Origin: Saprospiraceae bacterium
GTDB taxonomy: Bacteria; Bacteroidota; Bacteroidia; Chitinophagales; Saprospiraceae
Reading direction: 5' to 3'
NCBI GenBank assembly: GCA_016712145.1
Contig: JADJRO010000001.1
Location: 930,001 to 994,000 of the forward strand
Length of the DNA: 64,000 nucleotides
Positions 1 to 9,882 of this stretch are shown here, piece after piece (positions within the stretch are counted from its first letter, which is position 1; every line of letters begins with the position of its first letter). A program made the translations under genes and the position numbers. The notes under the pieces were generated by a model. It was not told where the DNA came from and did not search any database. It worked only from the letters and a program-made list of their open reading frames with translations.

Positions 1-3000
1 GATTGTGGCATTCAGTTTTGCTTGGCTCGCAGAGATCCCAACGGACAACCAACCAATGGGATCACCCGCACAGCCAGTACGCTGGTTGCTGATCTTACGT
101 GTAATCCAGGAACGGATGCCGGGAGTGATGGAGCACTTAAACTGTTGGACAATTGGGATTGTACAAAGTATATCAATATTTGGCTGGTTACCGATTTGTT
201 TAATACCAATTTCGGATGCAGTCTGGCAGGCTACGCTTATTTTCCAGGGGCTCCTTGTTCAGTGGATGGCATTGTCCAGGAAAGCAGATACTGGAATTCT
301 GTTGGAGGCACTGTGGTAACTGCCCATGAAATGGGTCATTACTTTTCACTAAATCATACATTTAATGGGGGCTGTACCAATACCAATTGTTTATTGGATG
401 GGGACCGCGTTTGTGATACCCCACCAGACAATTCGTTTTCCTTTGCACCCTGCAATACAAATTCCTGTACCAATGACTTACCGGATTTACCGGCTGACAA
501 TACCAATTATATGGATTATACATCCTGCAGTCCAGCACATTTTACCGATGGTCAACGAATTCGGATGATTGCTGCCTTGGAATCAACTCGAAAATCCCTC
601 ATCCTATCAAACGGATGCTTGCCACCCGGTGATTACGATGCAGCTGCGTTGAATCTCAGTTTTAGTAACGATCTATGCGCTGACAGTCTGTGTGCAAGTT
701 TAAAATTACGCAATGATGGATCTAAAAAATTCTCTTCGGTACAAATCAATTATAGTTTAGACGGAGTCACTCCATTAAGCTTTAATTGGACAGGAATGTT
801 AAATCCTACTGAGTCCACTTTAATTAAAATTCCCTGCATTAAAATAAACCCTGGCAAACATACATTGATAATTACCATTGGTAATCCGGACAATCAACTT
901 GATTTCTATTTATCAAATAACAGCATTACGCTTGACTTTGAAACCTATCCAATCCTCAGTTTAGCATTAGACAGCATCACGCCAACTCATTGCATCAGCG
1001 ATGGAACCTTAGCCGCACATGCGAGTGGAGGTACAAAGCCCTATATTTATAAATTAGATAAACGGAGCGGATCACAAACCATCCCCTATTTTCAACTGCT
1101 CTTAAGTGGTTCCTATGTTTTGACGGTTGTGGACACGCATAATTGTCAGGCAAATTTGCAAATTGACATTCCGGATAGTTGTAAAGTAATCAACAACAAA
1201 AAATTTATCACAAACCGGGATGCAAGGCAACTCGGGAATGATTGCTATTTATTGACTGAAGAAAAAAATTATCAAACGGGATCGATATGGTATGAAGACA
1301 AAGTCAGTCTGTTCCAAAGTTTTGACATATACTTTGATCTGAATTTAGGATGTATTGATGCCAATGGAGCGGATGGAATTGCATTTGTATTTCAACCCAT
1401 ATCCACATCGATCGGTGTAACCGGAGGTGGTTTGGGATATCAGGGAGTCATTCCAAGTCTGGCAGTTGAATTTGATACCTGGCAAAATGCCAATTTTTCA
1501 GATCCGTTTTATGATCATGTATCCCTAATGCGTAATGGAAATGTGGATCATGCTGCATCGGATAATCTTTCAGGACCGGTAGGCATGTTTCCAGGAAATG
1601 CAAATGCAGAAGATTGTAAATTTCACAAGGCACTTATCCGATGGAGTGCTTCCAATCAAACCATTGAAGTTTATATTGATTGTAATTTACGATTGCGCTA
1701 TTCCGGAGATATCATACGTTCTATTTTTAACAACGATCCAAATGTATATTTTGGATTTACCGCTGCAACCGGAGGTGCGATTAACGTTCAACAAATTTGT
1801 TTGAATTACATTACAGGAATTAACAAATTACCGGATTATACTATTTGTGATGGAGAATCCATTCAAATTGCAGCCAGTCCAAAATTTGATAAATATCAAT
1901 GGAGTCCAGTTAATGGAATTAGCAACGCAAACATTCAAAATCCAATTTTCAATCCAGACAGTACGACTAAATATTTCATTCACTATAAAGATTTTTGCGG
2001 ATTTGATTATCGCGATTCTTTAACTGTGAATGTCAAAAAATTAAAACTGGAATATGAATTACGCTTATTGGATAGTTGTGGTTCATTTGCAGGTGCATTC
2101 TTGCATATTTTGGAAAAACCCGAAGACAGTGCTGCACTTTATTCAATGGATGGGGTCCGATTCTGGAAACAAATTTTTTATGAACTCCCCTACGCAGGAT
2201 TTTATACCATTTATGTAAAGATTGGAAATTGCATCATTCCTGAAATTATTGAAGTCGGAGAATACAAACATAAACTGCGAGACAGTCTGCTGTGGGTGCA
2301 GGGTTTAAATTGTAAAGATTCCGGAAGAATCGTAATAACCGGATTGGAAGGAATTCCACCCTATCAATATCGAATCAATGGAGGCAGCTGGCAAAATGAT
2401 GGAGGCTTTAATGGCTTGTTGCCAGGAAATTATGTCATTGATATTCGGGATTCGACGACTTGCAGTGTTCAACGGACTGTGCAAATTGTAAAGTTCATTA
2501 ATAAATTAAGTTTAAAGCAAGACAGTGCGGATTTCGAAATTGATTGTTGCAATCCAAGATCGTTTATTCATGTAAGTGCCGGAGGATCATTTCCATTTTA
2601 CTATTATTCATTGGATCAAAATTCATGGACAGCTTCCGGAGCATTTGACTCAATTCCACCAGGACCGCATCAGCTGATTGCAAGAGATGAATTCGGTTGC
2701 AGCTCCGATACCTTGTATTTTAATATCGAAGATCACTCACAAAATTCTGTTGACACTCAATCTTTTAAATTATGTGAAGGCGAATATGTGCAGGTAGGTT
2801 CAAAACGGTACGATAAAAGCGGAAGCTATACAGACGTGTTTAAAAATGCATTTTGTTGCGACAGTATTTTGGTAACCAATTTAGTGGTTAATCCAATTTA
2901 TTCAAAACAAAATATTCATACAATTTGCAGTGGTGATTTTATTCAAGTTGGGAATAAAAGCTATTCAGTCTCAGGAATTTATTTAGATACTTTACAATCC

Positions 3001-4119
3001 ATTTTTTCTTGTGACAGTATAATTTATACCCAACTCACTGTGAATCCTTCCTCAAATAACAATCTGAATTTTACGATTTGTGCGGGTGAATCCATACAAG
3101 TAGGGAGCCATCAGTATACTAACAGCGGAACCTACATAGATAGCCTCACAACAGTTAAAGGCTGCGACAGCATTATCCAAACGCAGTTGCGAGTAAACCC
3201 TATTCACCGGGAACAATTCAACTACTTAAAATGCAAAGGACAATTTGTACAAATTGGATCGAATGTATACACTAAAAGTGGCCAATATATTGACAGCCTT
3301 AACAATCAATTTGGCTGTGATAGTTTGATTTTTACAAATTTACTGATTGATACGGTCAGTGCATTGCTTACAATAGATTCCATTCTGTGTTTTGGTGATG
3401 ACAACGGGCAGATTGAAATCAAAGCAAATCAGGGAATTCGGGAATTTTTATTTGCATTAAACGACACGGCTACTTATAGCAATCGGACAGTCTATGATCA
3501 ATTAAAACCAGGAACCTATACTGTTTTTATTAAAGATTCCATAGGCTGCGAAGAAAGCTATTCGATTCTATTATTTCAACCACAAAAATTAGCTGCAGAC
3601 CTTCCGGTTGAAATTAAACTTACCCTTGGAGATAAAATTACCTTAAAGCCACTCCTCAACTTTAATCCGATAAAAATTGAATGGACGCCAGCGACAGGAT
3701 TGAGTTGTACAGATTGTATTGAACCTAATTTACAAGCATTGCATGATGCAACATATGAAGTACGTTTTACCGATTCCTATGGTTGTGAAGTCGTAGGCCA
3801 AGTAAAAATTTTAGTAAACAACCAAACCGATATTTATATACCCAATGTATTTACACCAAATGGAGATCAAATCAATGATTGGGTCACTGTTTTTGGAGGG
3901 GAAAGCATTCAGGAAGTTAAGTTGTTTCAGTTATTTGACCGTTGGGGCAACCTGGTATTTGAAAATCAGCATTTTCAAGTAAACGATTTGGCAGCAGGCT
4001 GGAATGGTCTAATGAATGGCCAACACATGAACCCTGCCGTTTTTGTTTATCATGCCATAGCACTAAGATTGGATGGAACAGAAATTCAAAAAACCGGAAC
4101 AATCACATTGATACGATAA
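1..4119 (+). CDS. Secreted M43 metalloprotease / L-type lectin / T9SS type B sorting protein (5' partial)
   Basis: The frame is coding from base 1, so the start and signal peptide lie outside the window. Domain order: (1) M43 cytophagalysin/pappalysin-type metalloprotease to about nt 600, with zinc site HEMGHYFSLNH (nt 325-360), a DGDRVCDTPPD segment and the Met-turn region NYMDYTSC; (2) CARDB-like beta domain, nt 640-950; (3) SprB-like segment, nt 955-1180; (4) L-type lectin domain, nt 1200-1810 (ADGIAFVFQ, AVEFDTW); (5) Ig/SprB-like segments; (6) four tandem repeats of about 55 residues, nt 2750-3355, each ending in a CDSI-type motif followed by a VNP-like segment; (7) C-terminal type B T9SS sorting domain, nt 3826-4116 (IYIPNVFTPNGDQIND, FDRWGN). 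Family knowledge says such proteins are exported by T9SS and attached to or released from the cell surface. A protease joined to a sugar-binding domain suggests glycoprotein degradation or adhesion (inference). Confidence 0.93.
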   Translation, partial: DCGIQFCLARRDPNGQPTNGITRTASTLVADLTCNPGTDAGSDGALKLLDNWDCTKYINIWLVTDLFNTNFGCSLAGYAYFPGAPCSVDGIVQESRYWNSVGGTVVTAHEMGHYFSLNHTFNGGCTNTNCLLDGDRVCDTPPDNSFSFAPCNTNSCTNDLPDLPADNTNYMDYTSCSPAHFTDGQRIRMIAALESTRKSLILSNGCLPPGDYDAAALNLSFSNDLCADSLCASLKLRNDGSKKFSSVQINYSLDGVTPLSFNWTGMLNPTESTLIKIPCIKINPGKHTLIITIGNPDNQLDFYLSNNSITLDFETYPILSLALDSITPTHCISDGTLAAHASGGTKPYIYKLDKRSGSQTIPYFQLLLSGSYVLTVVDTHNCQANLQIDIPDSCKVINNKKFITNRDARQLGNDCYLLTEEKNYQTGSIWYEDKVSLFQSFDIYFDLNLGCIDANGADGIAFVFQPISTSIGVTGGGLGYQGVIPSLAVEFDTWQNANFSDPFYDHVSLMRNGNVDHAASDNLSGPVGMFPGNANAEDCKFHKALIRWSASNQTIEVYIDCNLRLRYSGDIIRSIFNNDPNVYFGFTAATGGAINVQQICLNYITGINKLPDYTICDGESIQIAASPKFDKYQWSPVNGISNANIQNPIFNPDSTTKYFIHYKDFCGFDYRDSLTVNVKKLKLEYELRLLDSCGSFAGAFLHILEKPEDSAALYSMDGVRFWKQIFYELPYAGFYTIYVKIGNCIIPEIIEVGEYKHKLRDSLLWVQGLNCKDSGRIVITGLEGIPPYQYRINGGSWQNDGGFNGLLPGNYVIDIRDSTTCSVQRTVQIVKFINKLSLKQDSADFEIDCCNPRSFIHVSAGGSFPFYYYSLDQNSWTASGAFDSIPPGPHQLIARDEFGCSSDTLYFNIEDHSQNSVDTQSFKLCEGEYVQVGSKRYDKSGSYTDVFKNAFCCDSILVTNLVVNPIYSKQNIHTICSGDFIQVGNKSYSVSGIYLDTLQSIFSCDSIIYTQLTVNPSSNNNLNFTICAGESIQVGSHQYTNSGTYIDSLTTVKGCDSIIQTQLRVNPIHREQFNYLKCKGQFVQIGSNVYTKSGQYIDSLNNQFGCDSLIFTNLLIDTVSALLTIDSILCFGDDNGQIEIKANQGIREFLFALNDTATYSNRTVYDQLKPGTYTVFIKDSIGCEESYSILLFQPQKLAADLPVEIKLTLGDKITLKPLLNFNPIKIEWTPATGLSCTDCIEPNLQALHDATYEVRFTDSYGCEVVGQVKILVNNQTDIYIPNVFTPNGDQINDWVTVFGGESIQEVKLFQLFDRWGNLVFENQHFQVNDLAAGWNGLMNGQHMNPAVFVYHAIALRLDGTEIQKTGTITLIR

Positions 4120-4129
4120 GATACGCTTA

Positions 4130-4411
4130 TTAGATTTCAAGTTCTTGAACGGAACGCATTGAAATGGCTTTTTTGTAAAGATCCTTGTATTCGTCTTCCA
4201 ACTGATCGGGATCTGCTTTTAATTCGGGAAGTAATTCCATCAAGCAGTTCATACGACCTTCAATATCAAAGAATTTATTGATTACGATGATATTTTTTGA
4301 GGAAACAATACAATATCCGGATTGGAAATGCCCTTGTTCATATCGAACCTTATAGGTTAAGGCTGAACACAGGTCTTCAAGTTTTTTAAGATTGTTACGG
4401 GTATATTTCAT
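4130..4411 (-). CDS. Conserved hypothetical protein of Bacteroidota
   Basis: 93 residues beginning MKYTRNNLKKLEDLCSAL and containing YEQGHFQSGYCIV and IIVINKFFDIEGRMNC. I recognise this as a small cytoplasmic family common across Bacteroidota with no assigned function. No signal peptide, membrane segment or known catalytic motif is visible. It converges on the metalloprotease gene with 10 bases between stops and stands alone on the minus strand. The start is the first ATG of the frame and matches the usual start of the family as I remember it. Confidence 0.8.
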   Translation of the reverse strand: MKYTRNNLKKLEDLCSALTYKVRYEQGHFQSGYCIVSSKNIIVINKFFDIEGRMNCLMELLPELKADPDQLEDEYKDLYKKAISMRSVQELEI

Positions 4412-4533
4412 GGTATCTAAACAATATTCCGAAGGGTAAAGCTATAAATAATTCAATCAATATAAAAAAAATAAATATGTTAAACCTTAAGAATATTGGG
4501 GTAATGTATATAGAAAAAACAAAATGAAATCTA

Positions 4534-4567
4534 TTTTGAGCTTCATTTTTCAAAAGCTTTAAATTTG
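4534..4567 (+). promoter_or_regulatory. Bacteroidota promoter with very short or absent leader
   Basis: TTTTG at 4534-4538 (-33 region) and TAAATTTG at 4560-4567 (exact TAnnTTTG -7 box), 21 bases apart. The ATG of the next gene is at 4572. Transcription from this box would start at or only a base or two from the start codon, so the mRNA is probably leaderless. Confidence 0.6.
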
Positions 4568-4571
4568 AACC

Positions 4572-5171
4572 ATGATTAAAATAGTGATTCCTGCTTTAGT
4601 GTTTGTGCTGTTTTCAACAAATATACTTGAAAGTCAGATCTTTGGAGGGGGTCTTCAGGCGTCAGGCTGCTTGTCTCAGATTGATGGAGACAAGGTCTTT
4701 GGATTCCATAAACCCGGATATCAATTGGCAGTTTATGGAACTGCCCGGATTTCTAAAATTACGGATCTGGAAATTCAATTTTCTTTTAATCAAAGAGGCA
4801 GCAGAAGCACAAAAAATGATTTGACCGATATAAAATTCACCCTCAATTATCTGGATGTCCCGGTATTATTTGTTGTAAAGGACTGGATTAATCTGGAAGC
4901 AGATCAGGAATACTACCGTATGCATTTTTTTGGCGGCTTTTCAGTCGGCAAATTGGTATCTAGCTCTAGTTTTAGTGGGGTCGATAAAGATTTCAAACCG
5001 TTTGATTTTAGTTGGCTCGCAGGCCTAAAATATTTTTATACTGAAAATTGGGCTTTAACCGCAAGGTACACCAGATCTTTACTACCTATTTATAAGTATC
5101 CGGATGGCAATCGGGAAATCAAAATGATTAGTTATTTTATATCTTTGGGCCTCAATTATAAATTCAATTAA
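4572..5171 (+). CDS. PorT-family / outer membrane beta-barrel protein
   Basis: 199 residues: an N-terminal signal peptide (about 1-21, MIKIVIPALVFVLFSTNILES), then alternating hydrophobic beta-strand segments. A conserved mid-part (KFTLNYLDVPVLFVVKDW, about residues 90-110) is typical of PorT-like outer membrane barrels, and the protein ends in an aromatic strand (SLGLNYKFN). It is the size of an 8-stranded barrel. A lipoprotein gene follows 10 bases downstream, so the two are probably co-transcribed from the promoter at 4534-4567. The substrate or partner is unknown. PorT itself has a T9SS role, but this protein is only fold-related, so no T9SS function is claimed. Confidence 0.8.
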   Translation: MIKIVIPALVFVLFSTNILESQIFGGGLQASGCLSQIDGDKVFGFHKPGYQLAVYGTARISKITDLEIQFSFNQRGSRSTKNDLTDIKFTLNYLDVPVLFVVKDWINLEADQEYYRMHFFGGFSVGKLVSSSSFSGVDKDFKPFDFSWLAGLKYFYTENWALTARYTRSLLPIYKYPDGNREIKMISYFISLGLNYKFN

Positions 5172-5181
5172 GTCTTTTTCT

Positions 5182-5679
5182 ATGCGGATTTTGAGAACAA
5201 CGCTCCTAATTATAATATTCCTACAGCTTATTATAGCCTGTAAAAACGATGGTAAAAACAGCAATTCAAAAGCTGCTAGCTCAGGTAAAAAGATTGAGTA
5301 TAATGGAATCAGTGCTGATCTGCTGACCAAACTTCGACAGGAATGCACCAGCATTGATATTATTTCCTTAAAAAAGGAGGTAAACGTATCCATGAGCTTT
5401 GACAATCAGCAAGCTGTAGCAATCATTTTATCATTTATTACTGAGGAAAAAGCCAATCTTACCAATATGTGTTTGCCTGAAGCGCATCTGGTTTGCCAGA
5501 GAAATGGAGATGTTTTTCAGGAAATGGATCTTTATTATCAAAATGGCTGCAATGCATTGGTTTTTATGGATAAAGACAACAAACCAGTTTCTGCTAATCA
5601 AATCAGCAATGAAGGGGTTGATTTTTTTAACAATTTCCTGAAAGCCAAATCTACCCAAGATACCATGGGTAAAAAATAA
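5182..5679 (+). CDS. Small lipoprotein of unknown function
   Basis: 165 residues. A type II signal peptide with lipobox LIIAC (Cys at about residue 20) is followed by a short Ser/Lys-rich linker (KNDGKNSNSKAASSGKK) and a globular domain that fits no family I know. Three further cysteines occur in CTSIDI, MCLPEAHLVC and GCNAL. It starts 10 bases after the barrel gene, suggesting an outer membrane lipoprotein/barrel pair. No function can be assigned. Confidence 0.75.
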   Translation: MRILRTTLLIIIFLQLIIACKNDGKNSNSKAASSGKKIEYNGISADLLTKLRQECTSIDIISLKKEVNVSMSFDNQQAVAIILSFITEEKANLTNMCLPEAHLVCQRNGDVFQEMDLYYQNGCNALVFMDKDNKPVSANQISNEGVDFFNNFLKAKSTQDTMGKK

Positions 5680-5879
5680 GTTCCTAACTCCAAAACAACT
5701 CCCAATAAAATCTTTCAAATGAGCTTCTTAATTATGGAGCTCATACCTATTTTATCAGAGCTACCTAATTCGTCATAGCTATTGTTTTCCTTTGGCAACA
5801 AGCCTGTTTCTACGAAATTAGCGTCCTAATTCATGCTAAATTTGCTAGGAACTAATTGCATAGATTAAATATTTTAGCC

Positions 5880-5908
5880 TTGTCTAAATTAATTTTTTGG
5901 TATATTTG
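5880..5908 (+). promoter_or_regulatory. Bacteroidota promoter of the metal permease gene
   Basis: TTG at 5880-5882 and TATATTTG at 5901-5908 (exact TAnnTTTG) with an 18-base spacer. The ATG is at 5924, so the leader is only about 10 bases. Confidence 0.6.
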
Positions 5909-5923
5909 AACTTTATTTTAAAT

Positions 5924-7192
5924 ATGCAAGAAATACTTAGTTATTTATACGACTTCTTTAGCTCGGATCTCGGGTTGCGAACTTTAATAATCTCCATTTT
6001 GGTAGGTGCCATGTGTGGTATGCTAGGCTGTTTCATTGTGTTAAGAAACATGGCTTTAATTGGAGACGCCCTATCCCATGCCATTTTACCTGGCATTGTC
6101 CTTGCATTTATTGTAGCTGGCTACTCTACCCTCGGCTTTTTTGTTGGATCTGTTCTTGCGGGATTACTCTCCGCCTTTTTAATCACCTGGTTGCAACAAA
6201 AGGTACGGATTAAAAATGATGCGGCCATCGGAATCATCTTTACGTTTATGTTTTCCATTGGCATCATTGGAATCTCCTGGATCAGTGGCAAACAAGGCGT
6301 TCATTTGGATTTAAAGGATTTTCTTTTTGGAAATTTATTGTCCGTTTCACAGGAAGACCTCTATATGAGCATCATTATGCTGATGCTGGTGACCTTAATA
6401 ATTATTGTATTCTATAGACCTCTGTTTGTAACCACATTCCAACCGGTTATTGCGGGGACCATGGGTATCAATTCGGGAGCCATGCATTACCTGTTGATGT
6501 TATTGCTGTCATTGGTGGTAGTGGCTTCTCTTCGCAGCGTCGGAGTCATCTTGGTGGTTTCTATGTTAATTACCCCTGCTTCAGCAGCCCTTTTGATAGC
6601 AGATCGACTTCACAGGGTATTGATTTGGGCCAGTCTATTAGGCTCCCTTTCAGCAATATTGGGTTTAATCCTGTCCATTGCATTTGATTTTCCAGTAGGG
6701 CCTTCCATGGCCGTAATGACTACATTCATATATGCACTCATCGCTTTATTCGCTCCTAAACGCGGATTTATACCCCGTTTACAAGCTCGCAAAAATCTTC
6801 AACAAAGGATATTAATTGAGGATATCTTAAAAAGAGCATCCAAGAATCCAATCCATGAATCGGTAAGCATTGATCAATTTTCAAGCATTACCGGACAAAC
6901 AGAATCTCAATTAATTAAATGGATGAAAAAGTTGGAGCGACTTGGACTGATGCGTTCTTTTGAAAATGGATTTCAACTTACGGACCAAGGAAGAATCCGT
7001 GCCAATCAAATTGTGCGTGCGCATCGATTGTGGGAAACCTTTTTAGTAGAAGAAGTAGGCCTGAATGCGGATCAGATCCATGAAGATGCAGAATTTATTG
7101 AGCACCATTTATCTGAAGATGATTTAAACCGACTGGACGAACAATTGGGATATCCAGAAACTGATCCACATGGATCTCCGATTCCTAAATAA
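5924..7192 (+). CDS. Metal ABC transporter permease fused to a DtxR/MntR-like domain
   Basis: 422 residues from the ATG at 5924, which fits the promoter better than the upstream in-frame TTG at 5897. Residues about 1-275 form an ABC-3 family (ZnuB/MntB/TroC type) inner membrane permease with 8 or more hydrophobic segments. They include the motifs GCFIVLRNMALIGDALSHA and RSVGVILVVSMLITPASAA. Residues about 295-422 resemble the winged-helix and dimerisation domains of DtxR/MntR iron/manganese repressors (QLTDQGRIRANQIVRAHRLW, AEFIEHHLSED, DPHGSPIPK). It should import Mn2+, Zn2+ or Fe2+ while carrying its own metal-sensing domain. No ATPase or binding-protein gene lies next to it, which is unusual. 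Whether the C-terminal domain binds DNA while membrane-tethered is unknown. Confidence 0.88.
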   Translation: MQEILSYLYDFFSSDLGLRTLIISILVGAMCGMLGCFIVLRNMALIGDALSHAILPGIVLAFIVAGYSTLGFFVGSVLAGLLSAFLITWLQQKVRIKNDAAIGIIFTFMFSIGIIGISWISGKQGVHLDLKDFLFGNLLSVSQEDLYMSIIMLMLVTLIIIVFYRPLFVTTFQPVIAGTMGINSGAMHYLLMLLLSLVVVASLRSVGVILVVSMLITPASAALLIADRLHRVLIWASLLGSLSAILGLILSIAFDFPVGPSMAVMTTFIYALIALFAPKRGFIPRLQARKNLQQRILIEDILKRASKNPIHESVSIDQFSSITGQTESQLIKWMKKLERLGLMRSFENGFQLTDQGRIRANQIVRAHRLWETFLVEEVGLNADQIHEDAEFIEHHLSEDDLNRLDEQLGYPETDPHGSPIPK

Positions 7193-7217
7193 TTGGAATG
7201 ATTTCTAAAAAATCTAA

Positions 7218-7568
7218 TTACTTTTCAAACTTCTTGAACAGTGCATCAACTTTATACACTTCATCCATCATGTCGTCTATATAAAACTTTAATTCAGGCA
7301 TGGTTCGGATTTGTTTTTTAATCCGTTGGTGTAAAGCTTGCTTTAAACGCGCATAGTGTTCTTCCATTTGCAGGATGACCGATTGTTTATCTTCCGTATT
7401 AAATATACTCAAATACACTTTAGCCAAGCTAAAATCAGGACTAACTGAAACACTGGTTATTGTCACCAAAACGCTATTTCCATAGATGTAGGCTCCCTCG
7501 GCAGCAAGCACGTAGCTAAATTGACGTCTAAGAAGCTCAGATACCTGTTTTTGCCTTATAGAATCCAT
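7218..7568 (-). CDS. rbfA: Ribosome-binding factor A
   Basis: 116 residues with the RbfA KH-like fold: an N-terminal RQKQVSELLRRQFSYVL helix, a central LVTITSVSVSPDFSLAKVYL strand pair, then RTMPELKFYIDD near the end (about residues 88-99). This is the small-subunit maturation factor that binds the 16S rRNA 5' region during cold and late assembly. Size is normal (100-130). It is a single minus-strand gene, converging with the permease and diverging from recG with 71 bases between start codons. Confidence 0.93.
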   Translation of the reverse strand: MDSIRQKQVSELLRRQFSYVLAAEGAYIYGNSVLVTITSVSVSPDFSLAKVYLSIFNTEDKQSVILQMEEHYARLKQALHQRIKKQIRTMPELKFYIDDMMDEVYKVDALFKKFEK

Positions 7569-7639
7569 AATAAAACTAAACGAATCAAAAGGATCGAATG
7601 TTTATCAGAATCCCGCTTATTTTGCGGGAGCATTTCTTT

Positions 7640-9754
7640 ATGAGTTCAGTTAAACTATTTCCAGACAGTCCAATTGAATTTTTGAAAGGCGTAGGCCCTC
7701 AAAAAGCAATTGCATTAAAGGAACAGTTAAACATCCGAACCCTTGGAGACCTGATTGAATATTTTCCATTTCGTTATGTCGACAAAACCATCATGCATCG
7801 CATTGATGAAATCAATCAGGAAGGATCTTATTATCAATTACTCGGTAAAATTCAAAGTCTGGAAGAAAAAGGCTTTGGCAAAACAAAACGATTAACAGCA
7901 ATTTTTCAAGACGGGAGTGGATTTCTTGAATTGATTTGGTTTCAAAATTATCAATGGATTAGACAAAAACTTGAATCTGGAAAAGAGTTTATTATTTATG
8001 GAAAATTAAATCTATCCGGATTGCAAAAATCAATGGCACATCCTGAATTAGAAGAATTGAATCCAGCGATTCCTCAAAACAAACTGCGTTTCGATCCGGT
8101 CTATTCAAGCAATGAAAAACTAATCTCCAAAGGTCTTGACACCAAAGGACTTCGAAGAATTTTATTTCATGTTTTTCAAAACCTTGAACCCCTATCCATT
8201 CATGAAAATTTACCAGATTACATCCTACAGAAATATCAATTACCAGAAAGATATGAATGCTTATTAAACATTCACTTTCCTCCAAATGCCCACGCATTGC
8301 ATCAGGCGCGGCAACGCCTCAAGTTTGAAGAATTGTTTTTTATGCAATTGCGCATGATTCGTGCCATGATGTTGCGAAAAAGCAAAAGCGTTAGCTTTCA
8401 GTTTGACTTAAATAAGGATGGCTATCTGAATTTCTTTGAAACGAAACTCCCCTTTCATTTGACAAAAGCGCAACAAAAAGTTTTAGAAGAAATAACCGCT
8501 GATCTAAGTACAGGCAAACAAATGAACCGATTGCTTCAAGGTGATGTCGGAAGTGGCAAAACCATCGTTGCCTTATTGGTCATGGTACTTGCAAATTCAA
8601 ATGGATTTCAAGCCTGCATCATGGCGCCCACTGAAGTTTTAGCAAACCAGCACTATCAAAGCATCGGTCAATTATTAAAGGACACTGGATTTGCATGTGC
8701 TTTATTAAGTTCTAATGTTAAAGGAAAAGAACGGGAAAAACTGCTAAGTCAACTAAAGGAAGGAACCATTGCTATTTTAATTGGCACTCATGCTGTCTTA
8801 GAAGATCCGGTTAAATTTCAGAATCTTGGTTTGGTCGTTATAGATGAACAACACCGGTTTGGAGTTGAACAACGCGCTAAACTTTGGTCAAAATCCAAAT
8901 CACTTCCACCCCACATTCTGGTGATGACGGCAACTCCAATACCCAGAACCCTGGCCATGAGTTTGTATGGCGATTTAGATGTTTCTATCATCGACGAACT
9001 CCCACCAGATCGCAAGCCGATCAAAACCTTGCATTTTACAGAAATCCTTCGCGGCAAACTGTTTGAATTTATGAAAGATCAAATTCGACTGGGCCGTCAA
9101 ATTTATATCGTATTTCCACTGATTGAAGAATCTGAAAAATTGGATATAGAGAACCTTGAATTGGGTTATGAAAAGTTGTTAGAATCCTTTCCAATGCCCA
9201 AATACCAAATTGCTGTGGTGCACGGTCGCCTGCGGCCCAAAGACAAAGAATTGGAAATGCAGCGATTTATTCAACAACGAGCCCAAATCATGGTGGCCAC
9301 AACGGTTATTGAAGTAGGCGTAAACGTTCCAAATGCTTCCATCATGATTATTGAAAATGCCGAACGATTTGGGTTGGCACAATTACATCAACTTCGTGGG
9401 CGGGTTGGCAGAGGGGCCGATCAATCGTATTGCGTTTTGATGAGTGCCGATCGACTCAGTCCAGATGCGAAAAACCGGATTCAGATTATGTGCCGCACCA
9501 ATGATGGCTTTGAGATCGCAGAAGAAGATCTTAAAATCAGAGGCCCCGGCAATTTGGATGGAACCCAACAAAGTGGTTTGATCGCGTTAAAAGTAGCCGA
9601 TATTGTTGAAGATCAGCAGATTCTACTTACTGCTCGCAAACTTGCAGAAGCGATCCTCCTGAGAGATCCGGAATTAAAACATCCCGTCAACGCACGCTTA
9701 AGACAGCAGTTGGATCCTGAAATTTCAGGCCAGAATCTTGCAATAATATCCTAA
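7640..9754 (+). CDS. recG: ATP-dependent DNA helicase RecG
   Basis: 704 residues from the ATG at 7640. An earlier ATG at 7598 would add 14 residues that do not resemble the family, whose homologues begin near SPIEFLKGVGPQKA. The N-terminal wedge/OB domain covers about 1-250. The helicase core has Walker A GDVGSGKT (about 301-308), motif II DEQH (about 402-405), TATPIPRTL and the C-terminal QLRGRVGRG. RecG remodels stalled replication forks and Holliday junctions. Length is close to the usual 680-700. It is divergent from rbfA and appears monocistronic. Confidence 0.96.
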   Translation: MSSVKLFPDSPIEFLKGVGPQKAIALKEQLNIRTLGDLIEYFPFRYVDKTIMHRIDEINQEGSYYQLLGKIQSLEEKGFGKTKRLTAIFQDGSGFLELIWFQNYQWIRQKLESGKEFIIYGKLNLSGLQKSMAHPELEELNPAIPQNKLRFDPVYSSNEKLISKGLDTKGLRRILFHVFQNLEPLSIHENLPDYILQKYQLPERYECLLNIHFPPNAHALHQARQRLKFEELFFMQLRMIRAMMLRKSKSVSFQFDLNKDGYLNFFETKLPFHLTKAQQKVLEEITADLSTGKQMNRLLQGDVGSGKTIVALLVMVLANSNGFQACIMAPTEVLANQHYQSIGQLLKDTGFACALLSSNVKGKEREKLLSQLKEGTIAILIGTHAVLEDPVKFQNLGLVVIDEQHRFGVEQRAKLWSKSKSLPPHILVMTATPIPRTLAMSLYGDLDVSIIDELPPDRKPIKTLHFTEILRGKLFEFMKDQIRLGRQIYIVFPLIEESEKLDIENLELGYEKLLESFPMPKYQIAVVHGRLRPKDKELEMQRFIQQRAQIMVATTVIEVGVNVPNASIMIIENAERFGLAQLHQLRGRVGRGADQSYCVLMSADRLSPDAKNRIQIMCRTNDGFEIAEEDLKIRGPGNLDGTQQSGLIALKVADIVEDQQILLTARKLAEAILLRDPELKHPVNARLRQQLDPEISGQNLAIIS

Positions 9755-9882
9755 TCTCAGAATCAATAGGATGTGGATCAATTAGGGCTCTGAGTTAAAT
9801 ATTTTGAAAAAACCGTTAAAAAAGCAGCATTTATCAGACTTGTGGTATCTTAGTGGTGTAGAATTAAATCTTTTGCAATAAC

